From Chara braunii (Eukaryota; Streptophyta; Charophyceae; Charales; Characeae), in the NCBI GenBank assembly GCA_003427395.1, contig BFEA01000105.1, positions 2,943,073-3,007,072 on the forward strand: a DNA stretch of 64,000 bases. Reading direction: 5' to 3'. Shown in pieces: positions 53,671 to 62,331 of this stretch. The first letter of the stretch is position 1, and each line of letters starts with the position of its first letter. A program made the position numbers and the translations under genes. The notes under the pieces are model-generated. The model ran no database searches. It had not been told where the DNA came from and saw only the letters and a program-made list of their open reading frames with translations.

Positions 53671-53765
53671 AGTGGGGAGCTGCACGTGTTGGGAACCGGG
53701 CCCAACGTCCCTAAATATGAAATAAATAAATAAACAAATATGTTGAGACCAGGGTCCTCACATTC
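53671..53765. repeat. Dispersed repeat copy shared with 2369-2465
   Basis: GTGGGGAGCTGCACGTGTTG and GGAACCGGGCCCAACGTCCC, then a short AAATAAATAAATAAACAAAT tract and GAGACCAGGGTCCTCAC. It is homologous to the sequence at 2.4 kb. Confidence 0.6.
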
Positions 53766-53817
53766 TACACGAAGAAAGAAATTTGACTACTGCAGAGATC
53801 ATGATCTAATGATCTCT

Positions 53818-53988
53818 GGGCCTAGGTCCCATTAGCAAAGAGGATTGGATTTCAGTCCTGAATCTGGACGTGTTTTAAGCAGAGATGCAGAAAAGCAACA
53901 GTTCAATCTCGAATTTCATCACTTTTCCAGGAACACGTCTAGATTCAGGCGTTCAATCTAATCCATGTTGCTAGTGGGACCTCGCCCC
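53818..53988. mobile_element. Family C foldback, copy C3
   Basis: GGTCCCATTAGCAAAGAGGA, CCTGAATCTGGACGTGTTTT, AGCAGAGATGCAGAAAAGCA, ACACGTCTAGATTCAGGCGT and TGCTAGTGGGACCTCGCCCC. Full length. Confidence 0.9.
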
Positions 53989-54070
53989 TGATTACCAGTG
54001 CTGGAAGCCGGGTCCAGCGGGTCCCTTCAATCAGCGACTCGTTGTTGTATCGTAATAAAGAAGCTGGGAG

Positions 54071-54118
54071 GAGGGAGGCCTTTTTTTTTTTTTTTTTTTT
54101 TTTTATTAGAGGGAGGCC
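54071..54118 (-). mobile_element. Near-bare poly(A) insertion with 10-bp target duplication
   Basis: GAGGGAGGCC at 54071-54080 and 54109-54118 flanks about 24 T followed by ATTA. On the minus strand this is TAAT plus poly(A). Confidence 0.65.
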
Positions 54119-54189
54119 CTTTGGTTACAGTGTGTGTTCAAAAAGAATCATTTCATTGGACGGAGCTGAAATTCCAACGACAGAGTTTA

Positions 54190-54314
54190 AGGGCCTGGCT
54201 CCAGTTCTCCCCACATGCACGTAATTAAGACCGAAAATATTGAGGCGATTTTTTCCATGTTCTAGCGGAAGATTCATTCTCATTTTGCACAGTTGGTGAG
54301 TAGTGGAGCCAGGC
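54190..54314 (+). mobile_element. Family A foldback, copy A14
   Basis: GGGCCTGGCTCCAGTTCTCC, CCACATGCACGTAATTAAGA, TTTCCATGTTCTAGCGGAAG, ATTCATTCTCATTTTGCACA and GGTGAGTAGTGGAGCCAGGC. CTGGCT is on both arms instead of CTCGCT. Confidence 0.9.
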
Positions 54315-54565
54315 GCTATGCCAAGTTATGGAACAAATATGCCGAGCGCTGGCTGTCCTTTTTTTTTTTTTTTTTTTTTTTGGTTGTTAAAGAAGCCCGT
54401 GTGAAACGGCTGCATCCTGGTGGTGGTAAGAGAACCACCAGAATATTGGCGTTGTCGGTCGGGCTGCTCCGTCTAATGGCGGAGAGCAACGCCTGCTGGA
54501 AATGGGGTCCAGCGACCCTATGCCAAGTTATGGAACGAGTATGTAGAGTAGATGGCAGGCTGTAC
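54315..54565. repeat. 45-bp imperfect direct repeat around a poly(T)-led segment
   Basis: CTATGCCAAGTTATGGAAC occurs at about 54315 and 54520. Both are followed by a related GCTGGC/GCAGGCTGT segment. Between them are a T run (54359-54380) and GGTCCAGCG, which also occurs at about 54011. Confidence 0.5.
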
Positions 54566-54714
54566 TGACTCCTATGGAGATATTACATCAGTGGAAGAAC
54601 AGGAATGAACTAAGAAAAAAAATCTCGAAGCGGTACGTAAGGAAAGAGGATAATCTAACAAATCAAGAAGCGCGCTGTGTACTTTAGCGAAGAGGCTACT
54701 CCAAAAGAAACGAA

Positions 54715-54715
<1 letters not shown>

Positions 54716-54767
<52 letters not shown>
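54716..54767. repeat. (GT)n microsatellite
   Basis: About 26 GT units, ending directly at adapter sequence. Confidence 0.95.
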
Positions 54768-54772
<5 letters not shown>

Positions 54773-54786
54773 TCTTATACACATCT
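54768..54786. other. Nextera transposase adapter (artefact)
   Basis: CTGTCTCTTATACACATCT is exactly the Tn5 mosaic end used in Nextera libraries. Translated it gives the well-known MCIRD / VYKRQ contaminant peptides. It follows a GT microsatellite directly, so the join between left and right sequence here is suspect. Confidence 0.95.
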
Positions 54787-54873
54787 CGACGACCTTGAGA
54801 TAGCATCGTAGCACTGACCGGGCCAGATAATTCAGAAATCCACCCACAACTAATTCCGTCTGGACTCGAGATC

Positions 54874-55044
54874 AGGGCCGAGGTCCCACTAGCGAAAAGG
54901 ATTAGCGAAAAGCTCCTGAATCTGGATGTGGTTGAAGCACAGATGCAGAAAAGCAGTTCAATCTCGATTTCCTGCACATCTCCATAAACTCGTCCAGATT
55001 CAGGCAGTCGATCCGATCCTCTTTGCTTGTGGGACCATGCCCCA
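54874..55044. mobile_element. Family C foldback, copy C4
   Basis: GGTCCCACTAGCGAAAAGGA with a small duplication of TTAGCGAAAAG, CTCCTGAATCTGGATGTGGT, AGATGCAGAAAAGCAGTTCA and CGATCCGATCCTCTTTGCTT. It ends GTGGGACCATGCCCCA. Confidence 0.9.
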
Positions 55045-55121
55045 GGATGCACAACTATTTTTCCATGTGAATTTGAGCTCGCGGCCGTTTTTCGATTCGA
55101 TAGTTTGTGGGTGTACCAACT

Positions 55122-55252
55122 GAGGGCATACTCACACTGGCACACTGGCACTTTCCAAAATGCATCGGACTCCAATTACGCCCGGACCTGGATACATCTG
55201 GCCGCAATCCAGTCCATAAATGAGAAACGAAGTCGTCGTGCGAGTGTGCCCT
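55122..55252. mobile_element. Family F foldback, copy F3
   Basis: GAGGGCATACTCACACTGGC left end and GTGCGAGTGTGCCCTG right end. The interior has AATTACGCCCGGACCTGGAT. Confidence 0.8.
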
Positions 55253-55447
55253 GTCTGAGCTGGGCCCGACGGTCCTCTCTGTTCTTTCTTTTCTTGGTCG
55301 TAGTTCTGGACGAATAAAAAAATGAAAAAACGTGCTGAAGGGGGTGGTGCTCCGGGTTACAAATTAAAAAAAAAAGAAAAAAAAAGTGATGACGAAAATG
55401 ACACCGTAGTTTAACTGGCGGCAACCTAGGGTCTATAAGGAATTCTG

Positions 55448-55552
55448 CTACGGCCTTCCCCCGAATAAAACCGCCGGTCATTATGGCTGTGTATATGGTG
55501 CAACTTTCAGTCCAGATACGGCAATAATTACCGGGCGTTCTGTTCGGACTTG
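55448..55552. mobile_element. Family D foldback, copy D3
   Basis: GGCCTTCCCCCGAATAAAAC, CGGTCATTATGGCTGTGTAT, TTTCAGTCCAGATACGGCAA, and a right arm ACCGGGCGTTCTGTTCGGAC that is partly eroded. Confidence 0.7.
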
Positions 55553-55792
55553 GTTAGATGATGTTTTCTGTCGGTCTCAAGGGGAAGAGGTCTTATGAAT
55601 TGTATGGGATTCTCGACCACCAGGTTTTTTTCATTTTATTATTATTATTTTTCCGACCACCCATTTTCCAGCAGGGAGCTACGGATTGATTGGGGCGGCC
55701 ATCGGAGATGGCGGACTCCAACTCAAGGCGGTTTTTTTTTTTTTTTTGGAAGAACATTCACCATTTATTCCAAAGGAAAAACACTAGGGCCC

Positions 55793-55889
55793 GGGGGTTA
55801 GGTCCCACTTACACGAATGAAGCGATATTGACCGTAGATAGCAACGGCCAGAATCTCTTAATCCGTGCAAGTGGGACCTTGCCCCGGGA
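55793..55889. mobile_element. Short foldback related to family C ends
   Basis: GGTTAGGTCCCACTTACACG and CGTGCAAGTGGGACCTTGCC form the arms. The interior (CGATATTGACCGTAGATAGC) is unrelated to family C, so only the outer ends are shared. Confidence 0.6.
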
Positions 55890-55985
55890 ATACACCCCAC
55901 AATCAACCAGGTAAAACCATGCTCGGGCCATTCCCCGTATAGAGTCTGAAGACCGGGCCCAACTCAAGGTGTTTTCTCCTACCAC

Positions 55986-56157
55986 CCCTGCGGCAAGGTT
56001 CCACTAGCAAAGAGGATTGGACTAAGCTCCTGAATCTGGTCATGTTCTATGCATATGTGCATGAAAGCAGTGCAACCTCGATTTTCTGCACGTTTTCACA
56101 AAGCTGTCCAGATTTAGGCGTTCGGTCTTGTCATCTTTGCTAGTTGGAACTGCCCCT
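55986..56157. mobile_element. Family C foldback, copy C5 (diverged)
   Basis: GGTTCCACTAGCAAAGAGGA, GCTCCTGAATCTGGTCATGT, CTGTCCAGATTTAGGCGTTC and CATCTTTGCTAGTTGGAACT. The change GGTCCC to GGTTCC on the left is matched by GGAACT in place of GGGACC on the right. Confidence 0.85.
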
Positions 56158-56318
56158 GAAGTGGCTGTCCTCCCACGACGATGTTATAATAACGAGAAAA
56201 AGGCACCGCCGCTGACGGTACCTTTGTCTGGGCCCGCCAATGGTGCGATGGTTCCTTCCCTTCGTCTTCTCTTTTTCCCAAAAGAGAGGTCTTTATTTAC
56301 TCCAGACGGGTCCAAGGG

Positions 56319-56400
56319 AGGGGTCCCACTAGCGTCCCACTAGCAAAGAGGACGTGGGATTGAAAACCTGAATCTGGACGCGGTTGCGGGTAGGTGCTGA
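56319..56400. mobile_element. Family C foldback, partial copy C6
   Basis: GGGTCCCACTAGCGTCCCAC (a short internal duplication), then TAGCAAAGAGGACGTGGGAT and CCTGAATCTGGACGCGGTTG. The right half is not recognisable. Confidence 0.7.
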
Positions 56401-56577
56401 AAGAATGAATTGATCTGCTCGTCTGGTAAAAAGAAACTCCCCACAGTGGTGAAGTCCATCCTTTAGACCAAAAAAAAAAAGAAAAAAAAGAAATGACAGC
56501 TGCACGTCTTCCTTGTTTATGGTGCAGGACTATGCCCCACAGCAGCATGTTTTTCATTTGTGGAGGTAGATGGCCAG

Positions 56578-56709
56578 GGGTTAAGTCCCCCTAGCCTGCA
56601 CCAGTCACTGCCATCCGTTCTGAACATCCCACAGCTGGACTGTGCCTACATTGTAAAATACTCGAAAATTGAACGAACCCACCGCTAGTGGGAATGGACT
56701 TAGGCCCAG
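56578..56709. mobile_element. Family C-like element with alternative interior
   Basis: Left end GGGGTTAAGTCCCCCTAGCC and right end CCGCTAGTGGGAATGGACTT / AGGCCC. The interior lacks the CTGAATCTGGACG core. It could be a deletion derivative or a related family. Confidence 0.4.
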
Positions 56710-56923
56710 GAATGAAAAAGACGTTTCCCTGGAACCTAGCCCCGGGCCCGCACACTGACATGCGGAATTGAAAAGAAGAAGGAAATGGAAAAGGTGGAAC
56801 AACCACCTTGTTTTTTGTCTTGGGGAGCCATGGGAAAGGTTTCACTACCTTGTTCCTTGGACTGCAATGGATGGTCATTTCCCGGACTGGTACTTAGACT
56901 GAAGAGAGCCCAAATAGGGCTAT

Positions 56924-56985
56924 GGTGAACGTACGTGGTGTACGTGGTATTCGGGGGAAGAAGGTAGCAAAGAGGATTGGATTAG
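56924..56985. mobile_element. Family D right end fused to a family C left segment
   Basis: TACGTGGTATTCGGGGGAAG and AAGGTA (the D right arm) run directly into GCAAAGAGGATTGGATTAG (the C left-arm interior). The rest of both elements is missing. Confidence 0.55.
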
Positions 56986-57324
56986 GGGTTAGTTGCATTA
57001 CTTGCCATCCGCCACACTCCCTGGCGCTTTGGTGGCCGTTTGAAAACATGGCACAGGGTGAGGGTGGTGAATAGGAGGCGCCGTTGCACGCGCTTCCCTT
57101 GCGGAGGAAAGTTAAGTTTTGGGTCTCCATCAAGACCCATAACCTCCAATAGGAGACCTCGCTACAGGGTGGTGTTCTAAAAGGGTCGCCTTGGGACTTC
57201 CTTCCACAGAATGGAAGTCACAGTGGAGGCTGTTCAGTTCGTCGAAAGTTCTGATTGGCGAGTAAGTGCGACCATGCACCTACTTGCCAAGTTGGCAGGT
57301 GGCGAGTAGTGCACCTGGTGGGGC

Positions 57325-57456
57325 GCACGAGTCTGGATGTGTTTCAAGCAGGGATGCAGAAAAGCAGATCAAACTGGATTTTCTGCATTCCACAAACACG
57401 TGCACATTCGGGCCCATCGAATCCCAATCGTCTTTTAGCTAGTGGGACCTTGCCCA
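57325..57456. mobile_element. Family C foldback, copy C7 (left end missing)
   Basis: Starts inside the left arm (GAGTCTGGATGTGTTTCAAG), then GCAGGGATGCAGAAAAGCAG and TTTAGCTAGTGGGACCTTGC. Confidence 0.8.
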
Positions 57457-57475
57457 GGGCTGAGGGCGAGGGCCC

Positions 57476-57615
57476 GTTTCAGCGGAGCAGCTGTGTATGT
57501 GGGACCTCGCTCATAGAAGGCTGTCCCGATCCAGCGGCGAGGGCCAGGGCCCACTGCGGTGGTGGAGCAGCCGTGTAAGTGGGACCTCACTCACAGAGGG
57601 CTGTCCTGATGAATT
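57476..57615. repeat. Tandem duplication, about 70-bp period
   Basis: GTGGGACCTCGCTCATAGAA / GGCTGTCC recurs as GTGGGACCTCACTCACAGAG / GGCTGTCC, with GGCGAGGGCC and GAGCAGC blocks before each. Short CTGTCCTGATGAA repeats follow. Confidence 0.75.
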
Positions 57616-57674
57616 GTGTGCTCTGTGAGCTGTCCTGATGAAACTCTATCGGCATCAGCAAAATGTGGACGGTC

Positions 57675-57776
57675 ATCTGGGACAAGGTCCCACCCAACCG
57701 GATCCGCACCATCTATCTAGCATCTGGGATAAGGTCCCACCTAACCAGATGCGCACCATCTATCTGAATCTGGCTG
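57675..57776. repeat. Tandem duplication, about 51-bp period
   Basis: ATCTGGGAYAAGGTCCCACC and GCACCATCTATCT recur twice. Confidence 0.85.
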
Positions 57777-58290
57777 CCCATATGATCACGACTCATGGCA
57801 CCGCTGACCACCAAATGTGCAGAATGCAGCTTGCATCTTCCGGGAGAACATGGATATATATTGGGGGCATGCACTTGAAATTCGAGCAATGCAATTAAGC
57901 CAAGACAAATGGTCCTCAAGCTGAGTTGGGTCACCCATGAACCGTTGAAAGACAGACCCAAGTTTCAATCCAGATGCAACCAAATGTGGCTTTGAATTTG
58001 CCTGGGCCCGGACCGTCCCAATTTTATTTTATTTTTACAAAAGAACGAACATCCCCCGGCCGCCATAACTTGGATGTTTCGGGCATTTGTTGCGTAATGT
58101 GGGAGAACCGTACCATGCTATTGAAATGGAAGGGCACATGTACTTGTTAGATGGGTGGCTTGCCTCTGGGGAATCTAATTCTATGCATTGAGCGCAGCAT
58201 TTTGATATGACACTGACAAGGACATCCTTGCAAATTTGTAACCCCCTATGGACCATTTTGTAGGTTGTGGATAGCCCTTTTCTGCGCCTA
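57777..58290. other. Stretch without recognised gene
   Basis: Balanced composition with several short T/A runs. Overlapping frames of 65-125 codons carry no recognisable motif. Confidence 0.35.
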
Positions 58291-58681
58291 CTCAGGGCAC
58301 GATCACACTGCAGTAACAAATCCGCATTAAAAAAAAAATAATAATAAAAAATCCGCATATTAATTAAAAAATGTAAGGCCTGATTTGGGGAAATAGTGGT
58401 GGTGCCAGTCACACCATGTCCCCAAATCTCCCATTTCCCGGTTGCTGCAGCGACCAGCAGGTGTGGATCTTCGGAGGAAGAGAGTCACATGGCGCACACC
58501 CTTTTTCCCTCACCACCCTAGCGCCAATATCTTCGTTTACCATTTTTTCTATCATTTTGTGGAATTTAATTCAGAAAAGAAATAAGGAACTTGCAGTAAA
58601 TTCCAAACCCCCGGCGGCACTATCTTGGGGGGATTTTGGGGATCATGCAGATTTGGTACCGCAGTGTGAGGGTGCCCTCAG
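58291..58681. mobile_element. Family F-like element, copy F4, about 390 bp
   Basis: Left end CTCAGGGCACGATCACACTG and right end CGCAGTGTGAGGGTGCCCTC. Subterminally, AACAAATCCGCAT pairs with ATGCAGATTTGGT. An inner inverted repeat (GATTTGGGGA / TCCCCAAATC) is also visible. It is the largest member of this group and has no coding frame. Confidence 0.7.
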
Positions 58682-58902
58682 AGGACAAGGGGGGCTTTTT
58701 TGGCAAAATAACCGGAATTGGCGATAGTTCTGTGGTCACAGTGTGCCTGCCCAGCCTTCAAATTCTCAATAGCTGTGAGGAATGTCAAAAAAAAAAAAAA
58801 GGAAAAAAAAAATCAGCGGTGTAGGGGGCCAAGGGGTTGGGCAATTTGCAAGCACCTGTAGAATGCCCACCCTTCAAGTTGTTTTTTAGGGGTAACTTCA
58901 GT

Positions 58903-59074
58903 AGAGTCGCAAAAACGAGTTATAATTGCACACTGAGGCACGATAGAGTCCGCAATTGCATTTTCGGCACCTTACCTGGCCAGAAAGATGGGTTGTATAC
59001 ATGGCCCGAACTGCAGTTGGAAACTGTATCTTGGCCTAAAGTGCAATTGTGAACTCGTTTTTGGTGACTCCCGC
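58903..59074 (-). mobile_element. Family E foldback, copy 2
   Basis: AGAGTCGCAAAAACGAGTTA left and AACTCGTTTTTGGTGACTCC right. It aligns in reverse complement with 25577-25740. It carries a GGC variant on both arms that the other copy lacks. Confidence 0.8.
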
Positions 59075-59095
59075 GTAGTGTCGCACAGAGTTCCC

Positions 59096-59268
59096 AGGGC
59101 CGAGGTCCCACTAGCAGAAAGGATAGGATCGAGCTGCTCCTGAATCAGAATGTGTTTTAAGCACAGATTCGGAAAAGCCGTTCAATCTCGATTTCCTGCA
59201 CATATCCATAAAGTCGTCCAGATTCAGGCATTCGATCCGATCCTCTTTGGTAGTGGGACCACACCCCA
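59096..59268. mobile_element. Family C foldback, copy C8
   Basis: GGTCCCACTAGCAGAAAGGA, CCTGAATCAGAATGTGTTTT, TCAATCTCGATTTCCTGCAC, CATTCGATCCGATCCTCTTT and GGTAGTGGGACCACACC. Confidence 0.9.
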
Positions 59269-59828
59269 GGCGAGGAATTGCGGCATCCTATTTTGCATCC
59301 TATCGAGTGCTCTTGCTGTGTGACCGCTGTGTGACCGCACGAGTGGGCAGTGTTGCAAATGGCAGAGCCTCGGGGCATTGTCTTTTCTGATTTGCCACCC
59401 TTGCTTGAAGGGCTATTTCCGCAAAATGGCAAACCTGGGGGGGGGGGTAGTGAACGTGGCAAAGGTTGCTATTTTGCTACCCCTGTGGGAGTAGGCCCTC
59501 TTTGCCTTCGGGTTCGTTTTTCTCTTCTTTTGTATTCACATATCTTTTGCAGGGAAGAGTAGATGAGAAAGGGAGGCACAGCTACTGGCAGGTCTCGGTC
59601 TTTGTGTTAGCCGGACCCCCACTGGCGGCCCCAACCCTATACCCTAACCATTAGGGGCAAGGGGCAACATGAAATCTCCCCTTCACAGATAGAGGAAACT
59701 ATGCTTGCAGGGGTCCCCTCTAGATAGTCTTAGGAGGAGGTAGTGGAAGGTAAAAGAAACAGAAGTTGAGAGAAGAACATAGAAAAAAAAAAAAAGGGAT
59801 TTGAGCTAACGGTTCTGTGCGTTCAAGT
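59269..59828. other. Stretch without recognised gene
   Basis: Contains a G run (about 59429-59438) and a short A run (about 59786-59797). No repeat or gene is recognised. Confidence 0.35.
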
Positions 59829-59994
59829 CAGCCACATGGGGCTGGCTCCACTGCTCACGGAAGGGGAAAGTGAGAATGAATGAATGTTACGGTAGAACAT
59901 GGTACACGATACACGGCGGCCATATAATATATTTTCGGCTCTGTGAGTAGTGGCGCAGCGAGGCCCGTGGGGTGCGTTTTTTTGCCCCCATTTC
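59829..59994 (-). mobile_element. Family A foldback, copy A15
   Basis: GGGGCTGGCTCCACTGCTCA, AGTGAGAATGAATGAATGTT, GTAGAACATGGTACACGATA and GTGAGTAGTGGCGCAGCGAG. It is repeated identically at 60033-60198, on the other side of adapter sequence. Confidence 0.85.
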
Positions 59995-60032
59995 CTGTCT
60001 CTTATACACATCTAGATGTGTATAAGAGACAG
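59995..60032. other. Nextera mate-pair junction adapter (artefact)
   Basis: CTGTCTCTTATACACATCT followed directly by AGATGTGTATAAGAGACAG: two mosaic ends head to head, exactly the Nextera mate-pair circularisation junction. The 166 bp on each side are identical, so the assembler kept an untrimmed junction read. Confidence 0.98.
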
Positions 60033-60198
60033 CAGCCACATGGGGCTGGCTCCACTGCTCACGGAAGGGGAAAGTGAGAATGAATGAATGTTACGGTAGA
60101 ACATGGTACACGATACACGGCGGCCATATAATATATTTTCGGCTCTGTGAGTAGTGGCGCAGCGAGGCCCGTGGGGTGCGTTTTTTTGCCCCCATTTC
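60033..60198 (-). mobile_element. Artefactual duplicate of A15
   Basis: Identical to 59829-59994 over 166 bp and separated from it only by adapter. One of the two copies is almost certainly not in the genome. Confidence 0.9.
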
Positions 60199-60454
60199 TT
60201 TTATTGTTTAATGGTCCGATTGATATAATGATGCCTAAGGGCCACCCCCGGTTTTGAAAACAACAAAGAGAAAGGGACTGCCAGCACGATTGACGTTTGG
60301 GTCGGCGTGAATTGGACAGACAGACATAACACACGACAAAGGAAGAGACAACAGGGATCTTCATCTCAATCAGACTCGTTTTTTTTTTTTCTTATGACGG
60401 CCCGGTGCCCAGTCGTCTGCTTTTGAGATCCGGAACCGTTACCGTTACACACGG

Positions 60455-60463
60455 GCTTAGAGT

Positions 60464-60505
<42 letters not shown>

Positions 60506-60511
60506 TAGAGT
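60455..60511 (-). mobile_element. Pure poly(A) insertion with 9-bp target duplication
   Basis: GCTTAGAGT at 60455-60463 and 60503-60511 flanks one G and about 38 T. On the minus strand this is poly(A) with essentially no body. Confidence 0.7.
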
Positions 60512-60524
60512 TTTTGAATGAGGT

Positions 60525-60627
60525 CAAGTTGGACCCCTCGCCGTCGCCCAACATGTTGAATGCATCAGGACGACTTTCGTGTCCAGATTCGTTCAAAGTG
60601 TTGTCGGATGACGTGGGGGGCAACTGC
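60525..60627. mobile_element. Family I foldback, copy I4 (weak)
   Basis: GTCGCCCAACATGTTGAATG and a CATCAGGACG interior pair loosely with CGTGTCCAGATTCGTTCAAA and GTGTTGTCGGATGAC. Confidence 0.4.
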
Positions 60628-60808
60628 CAGGCCCTAGTTATGATCCTCCCGACAAGATCCGTATGAGCTGGGAGAGGATCCTAACAAGGCTCCAGTACAG
60701 ACGAGCATGCTCCGACGTGTTTCTTTTTTCTTTTTCTTTTGCGTTTTCGTTTTTTGTTTTTGTTTTTGGATCCTTTTGGGTTTTCTTTTTTTTTTCTTTT
60801 CAGTTTTT

Positions 60809-60917
60809 GGGCCTGGTCAGACCACTTTTGCCATCCGACAACATTTTGAATGCATCAGGACATGATTTTGAGCAGATGCGCGCAAAACTCGGTGCATGGT
60901 GGGTGAGTGGTGGGCCC
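60809..60917. mobile_element. Family I foldback, copy I5 (weak)
   Basis: GGGCCTGGTCAGACCACTTT left and GGGTGAGTGGTGGGCCC right. The interior AACATTTTGAATGCATCAGG is shared with I4. Confidence 0.45.
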
Positions 60918-60949
60918 TTCGCCACTCCCGCGCTGTTTGGAGGCAGGGA

Positions 60950-61025
60950 ATGGAAAGGGGGATGTTTGGAGGCAGGGTAAGCAAAGGGGGATGCTTGAAG
61001 GCAGGGAAAGGAAAGGGGGGTGGTG
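60950..61025. repeat. Short tandem repeat, about 27-bp unit
   Basis: GGAGGCAGGGAAWGGAAAGG / GGGATGTTT-like units occur about four times. Confidence 0.7.
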
Positions 61026-61050
61026 GAAAATAGTTCACACTGGTAGGACG

Positions 61051-61099
61051 GTTCTTCTTCTTCTTCTTCTTCTTCTTTTTTTTTTTTTTTTTTTTTTTT
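61051..61099. repeat. (TTC)n followed by poly(T)
   Basis: About nine TTC units, then about 22 T. Confidence 0.95.
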
Positions 61100-61150
61100 G
61101 TGCCCTTTGCCAGAGTGGTAGGACGTTTCAACTCTGCTCTCGACAAAAGG

Positions 61151-61215
61151 CCTCGCTGCACTACTGCAAATGTGCAAAATTTGATTGCGATTGAGGGCCT
61201 CTCCACACCACTGTC
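61151..61215. mobile_element. Family A terminal fragments
   Basis: GGCCTCGCTGCACTACTGCA / AATGTGCAAAATTTGATTGC is a family A end in reverse orientation, followed by GGGCCTCTCCACACCACTG, a second end-like motif. Confidence 0.5.
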
Positions 61216-61738
61216 CAAAATGCTATTTTTGATAGTTTCTCTTGGCCACACAGGCTGTCGAAATTGGAGACGGGAATGTGGGTGACTGCCATCCGTCTAG
61301 TATCCTACCTCTACAACAACCTGGGCTTTTAAATATGAAAAGGGAAAAAAAAAGGAAAAAAAAAAGAGAAAGAGGCACTCTTTCAGTTTCGGCAAGCGGG
61401 GCCGGCAGCATTGAAAGGGGGGATTCGAAGCGGAGGAGGTTGAGCGGCGAGAAGAAATGCCAGCTGTACCACACTTGGGACAACGGACTAAAATAACCGC
61501 CTGGCCCCCAACGAAACCCAGCCATGATCCGTGAACTGAAAAATGTGCAAAAAAAAAAAAAAAGAGAAAAAAAGACCCCCGGTTTCCGCGGCTATCCAAA
61601 GGGTGTGCTCTTGAACTCAAGGTCACTTGAATTCAAGGGCGATTTTGGCTCTGTCGTCCTTGAGTTTCAAGGGTGCAGCAGGTGCTCTGAGTAGATAGGA
61701 GCTTTCACTTCGCTCGTAAGTGAGGGGGTTGGAACTAT

Positions 61739-61907
61739 GGGCCTCGCTGCACAGCTCTTGAAATGCACAAAAGACAAAAATCATGTCGCTGTATCTTTCC
61801 ATGTTCTAGCGGAAGATTCACTCTCGTTTTGCACCTTTCAAGAGTATTCACTCTCCTTTTGCACCTTTCAAGAGTAGTGCAGCAAAAGTGGTGTGGAACG
61901 AGGCCCT
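61739..61907 (+). mobile_element. Family A foldback, copy A16, with internal duplication
   Basis: GGGCCTCGCTGCACAGCTCT, TGAAATGCACAAAAGACAAA, TTTCCATGTTCTAGCGGAAG and TTTTGCACCTTTCAAGAGTA. A 34-bp segment (ATTCACTCTC, TTTTGCACCTTTCAAGAGTA) is duplicated before the end. The tetranucleotide after the CTC is TTGA on both arms. Confidence 0.9.
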
Positions 61908-62331
61908 AATGCTTTTCGTACCCTCAGGCGCGTTCGTCTTTTTCCATCTTGCATTCACAAGTCCGTCCAGTCTCCAGTGCTGTCTGGCTAAAGGGGGGGG
62001 ACGCAAACTGTCAAAGGGAGGCTTTCGAATAAATTAATTCGACAGCCTTCGATTTTTTTGCCTTTCCACCGTGGTGTGGCGAGGCCCTACATCTACAATC
62101 CGAGGAGATTGCGGTCAGATTTATCTAAGAAAATCCTGATGCGCGTTTTCTCTTCCCAGCGTTGAAGCAGGTTGCTGAAACGTGATTGTATTCAGCTCGA
62201 TTTGAACCCATGATCTGTTTGTGAACTGCCCCTGCTCACGAGGATTTAAAAAAAATAAAAAAAGGGTGGGCCAAATTGTTTTGCGACTTTCTTCGTAGGC
62301 TCGCGTGCGGGAAGGACGCGTTTGCGCCAGT
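61908..62331. other. Stretch with scattered repeat ends
   Basis: GTGGTGTGGCGAGGCCCTAC near 62074 is a lone family A-like right end. On the minus strand at about 62190-62215, GGGTTCAAATCGAG resembles a pol III B box but has no tRNA fold. Confidence 0.35.

Noticed and set aside
62165-62260. B-box-like GGGTTCAAATCGAG on the minus strand
   Set aside because: No A box at proper distance and no cloverleaf stems can be drawn. Chance is likely.
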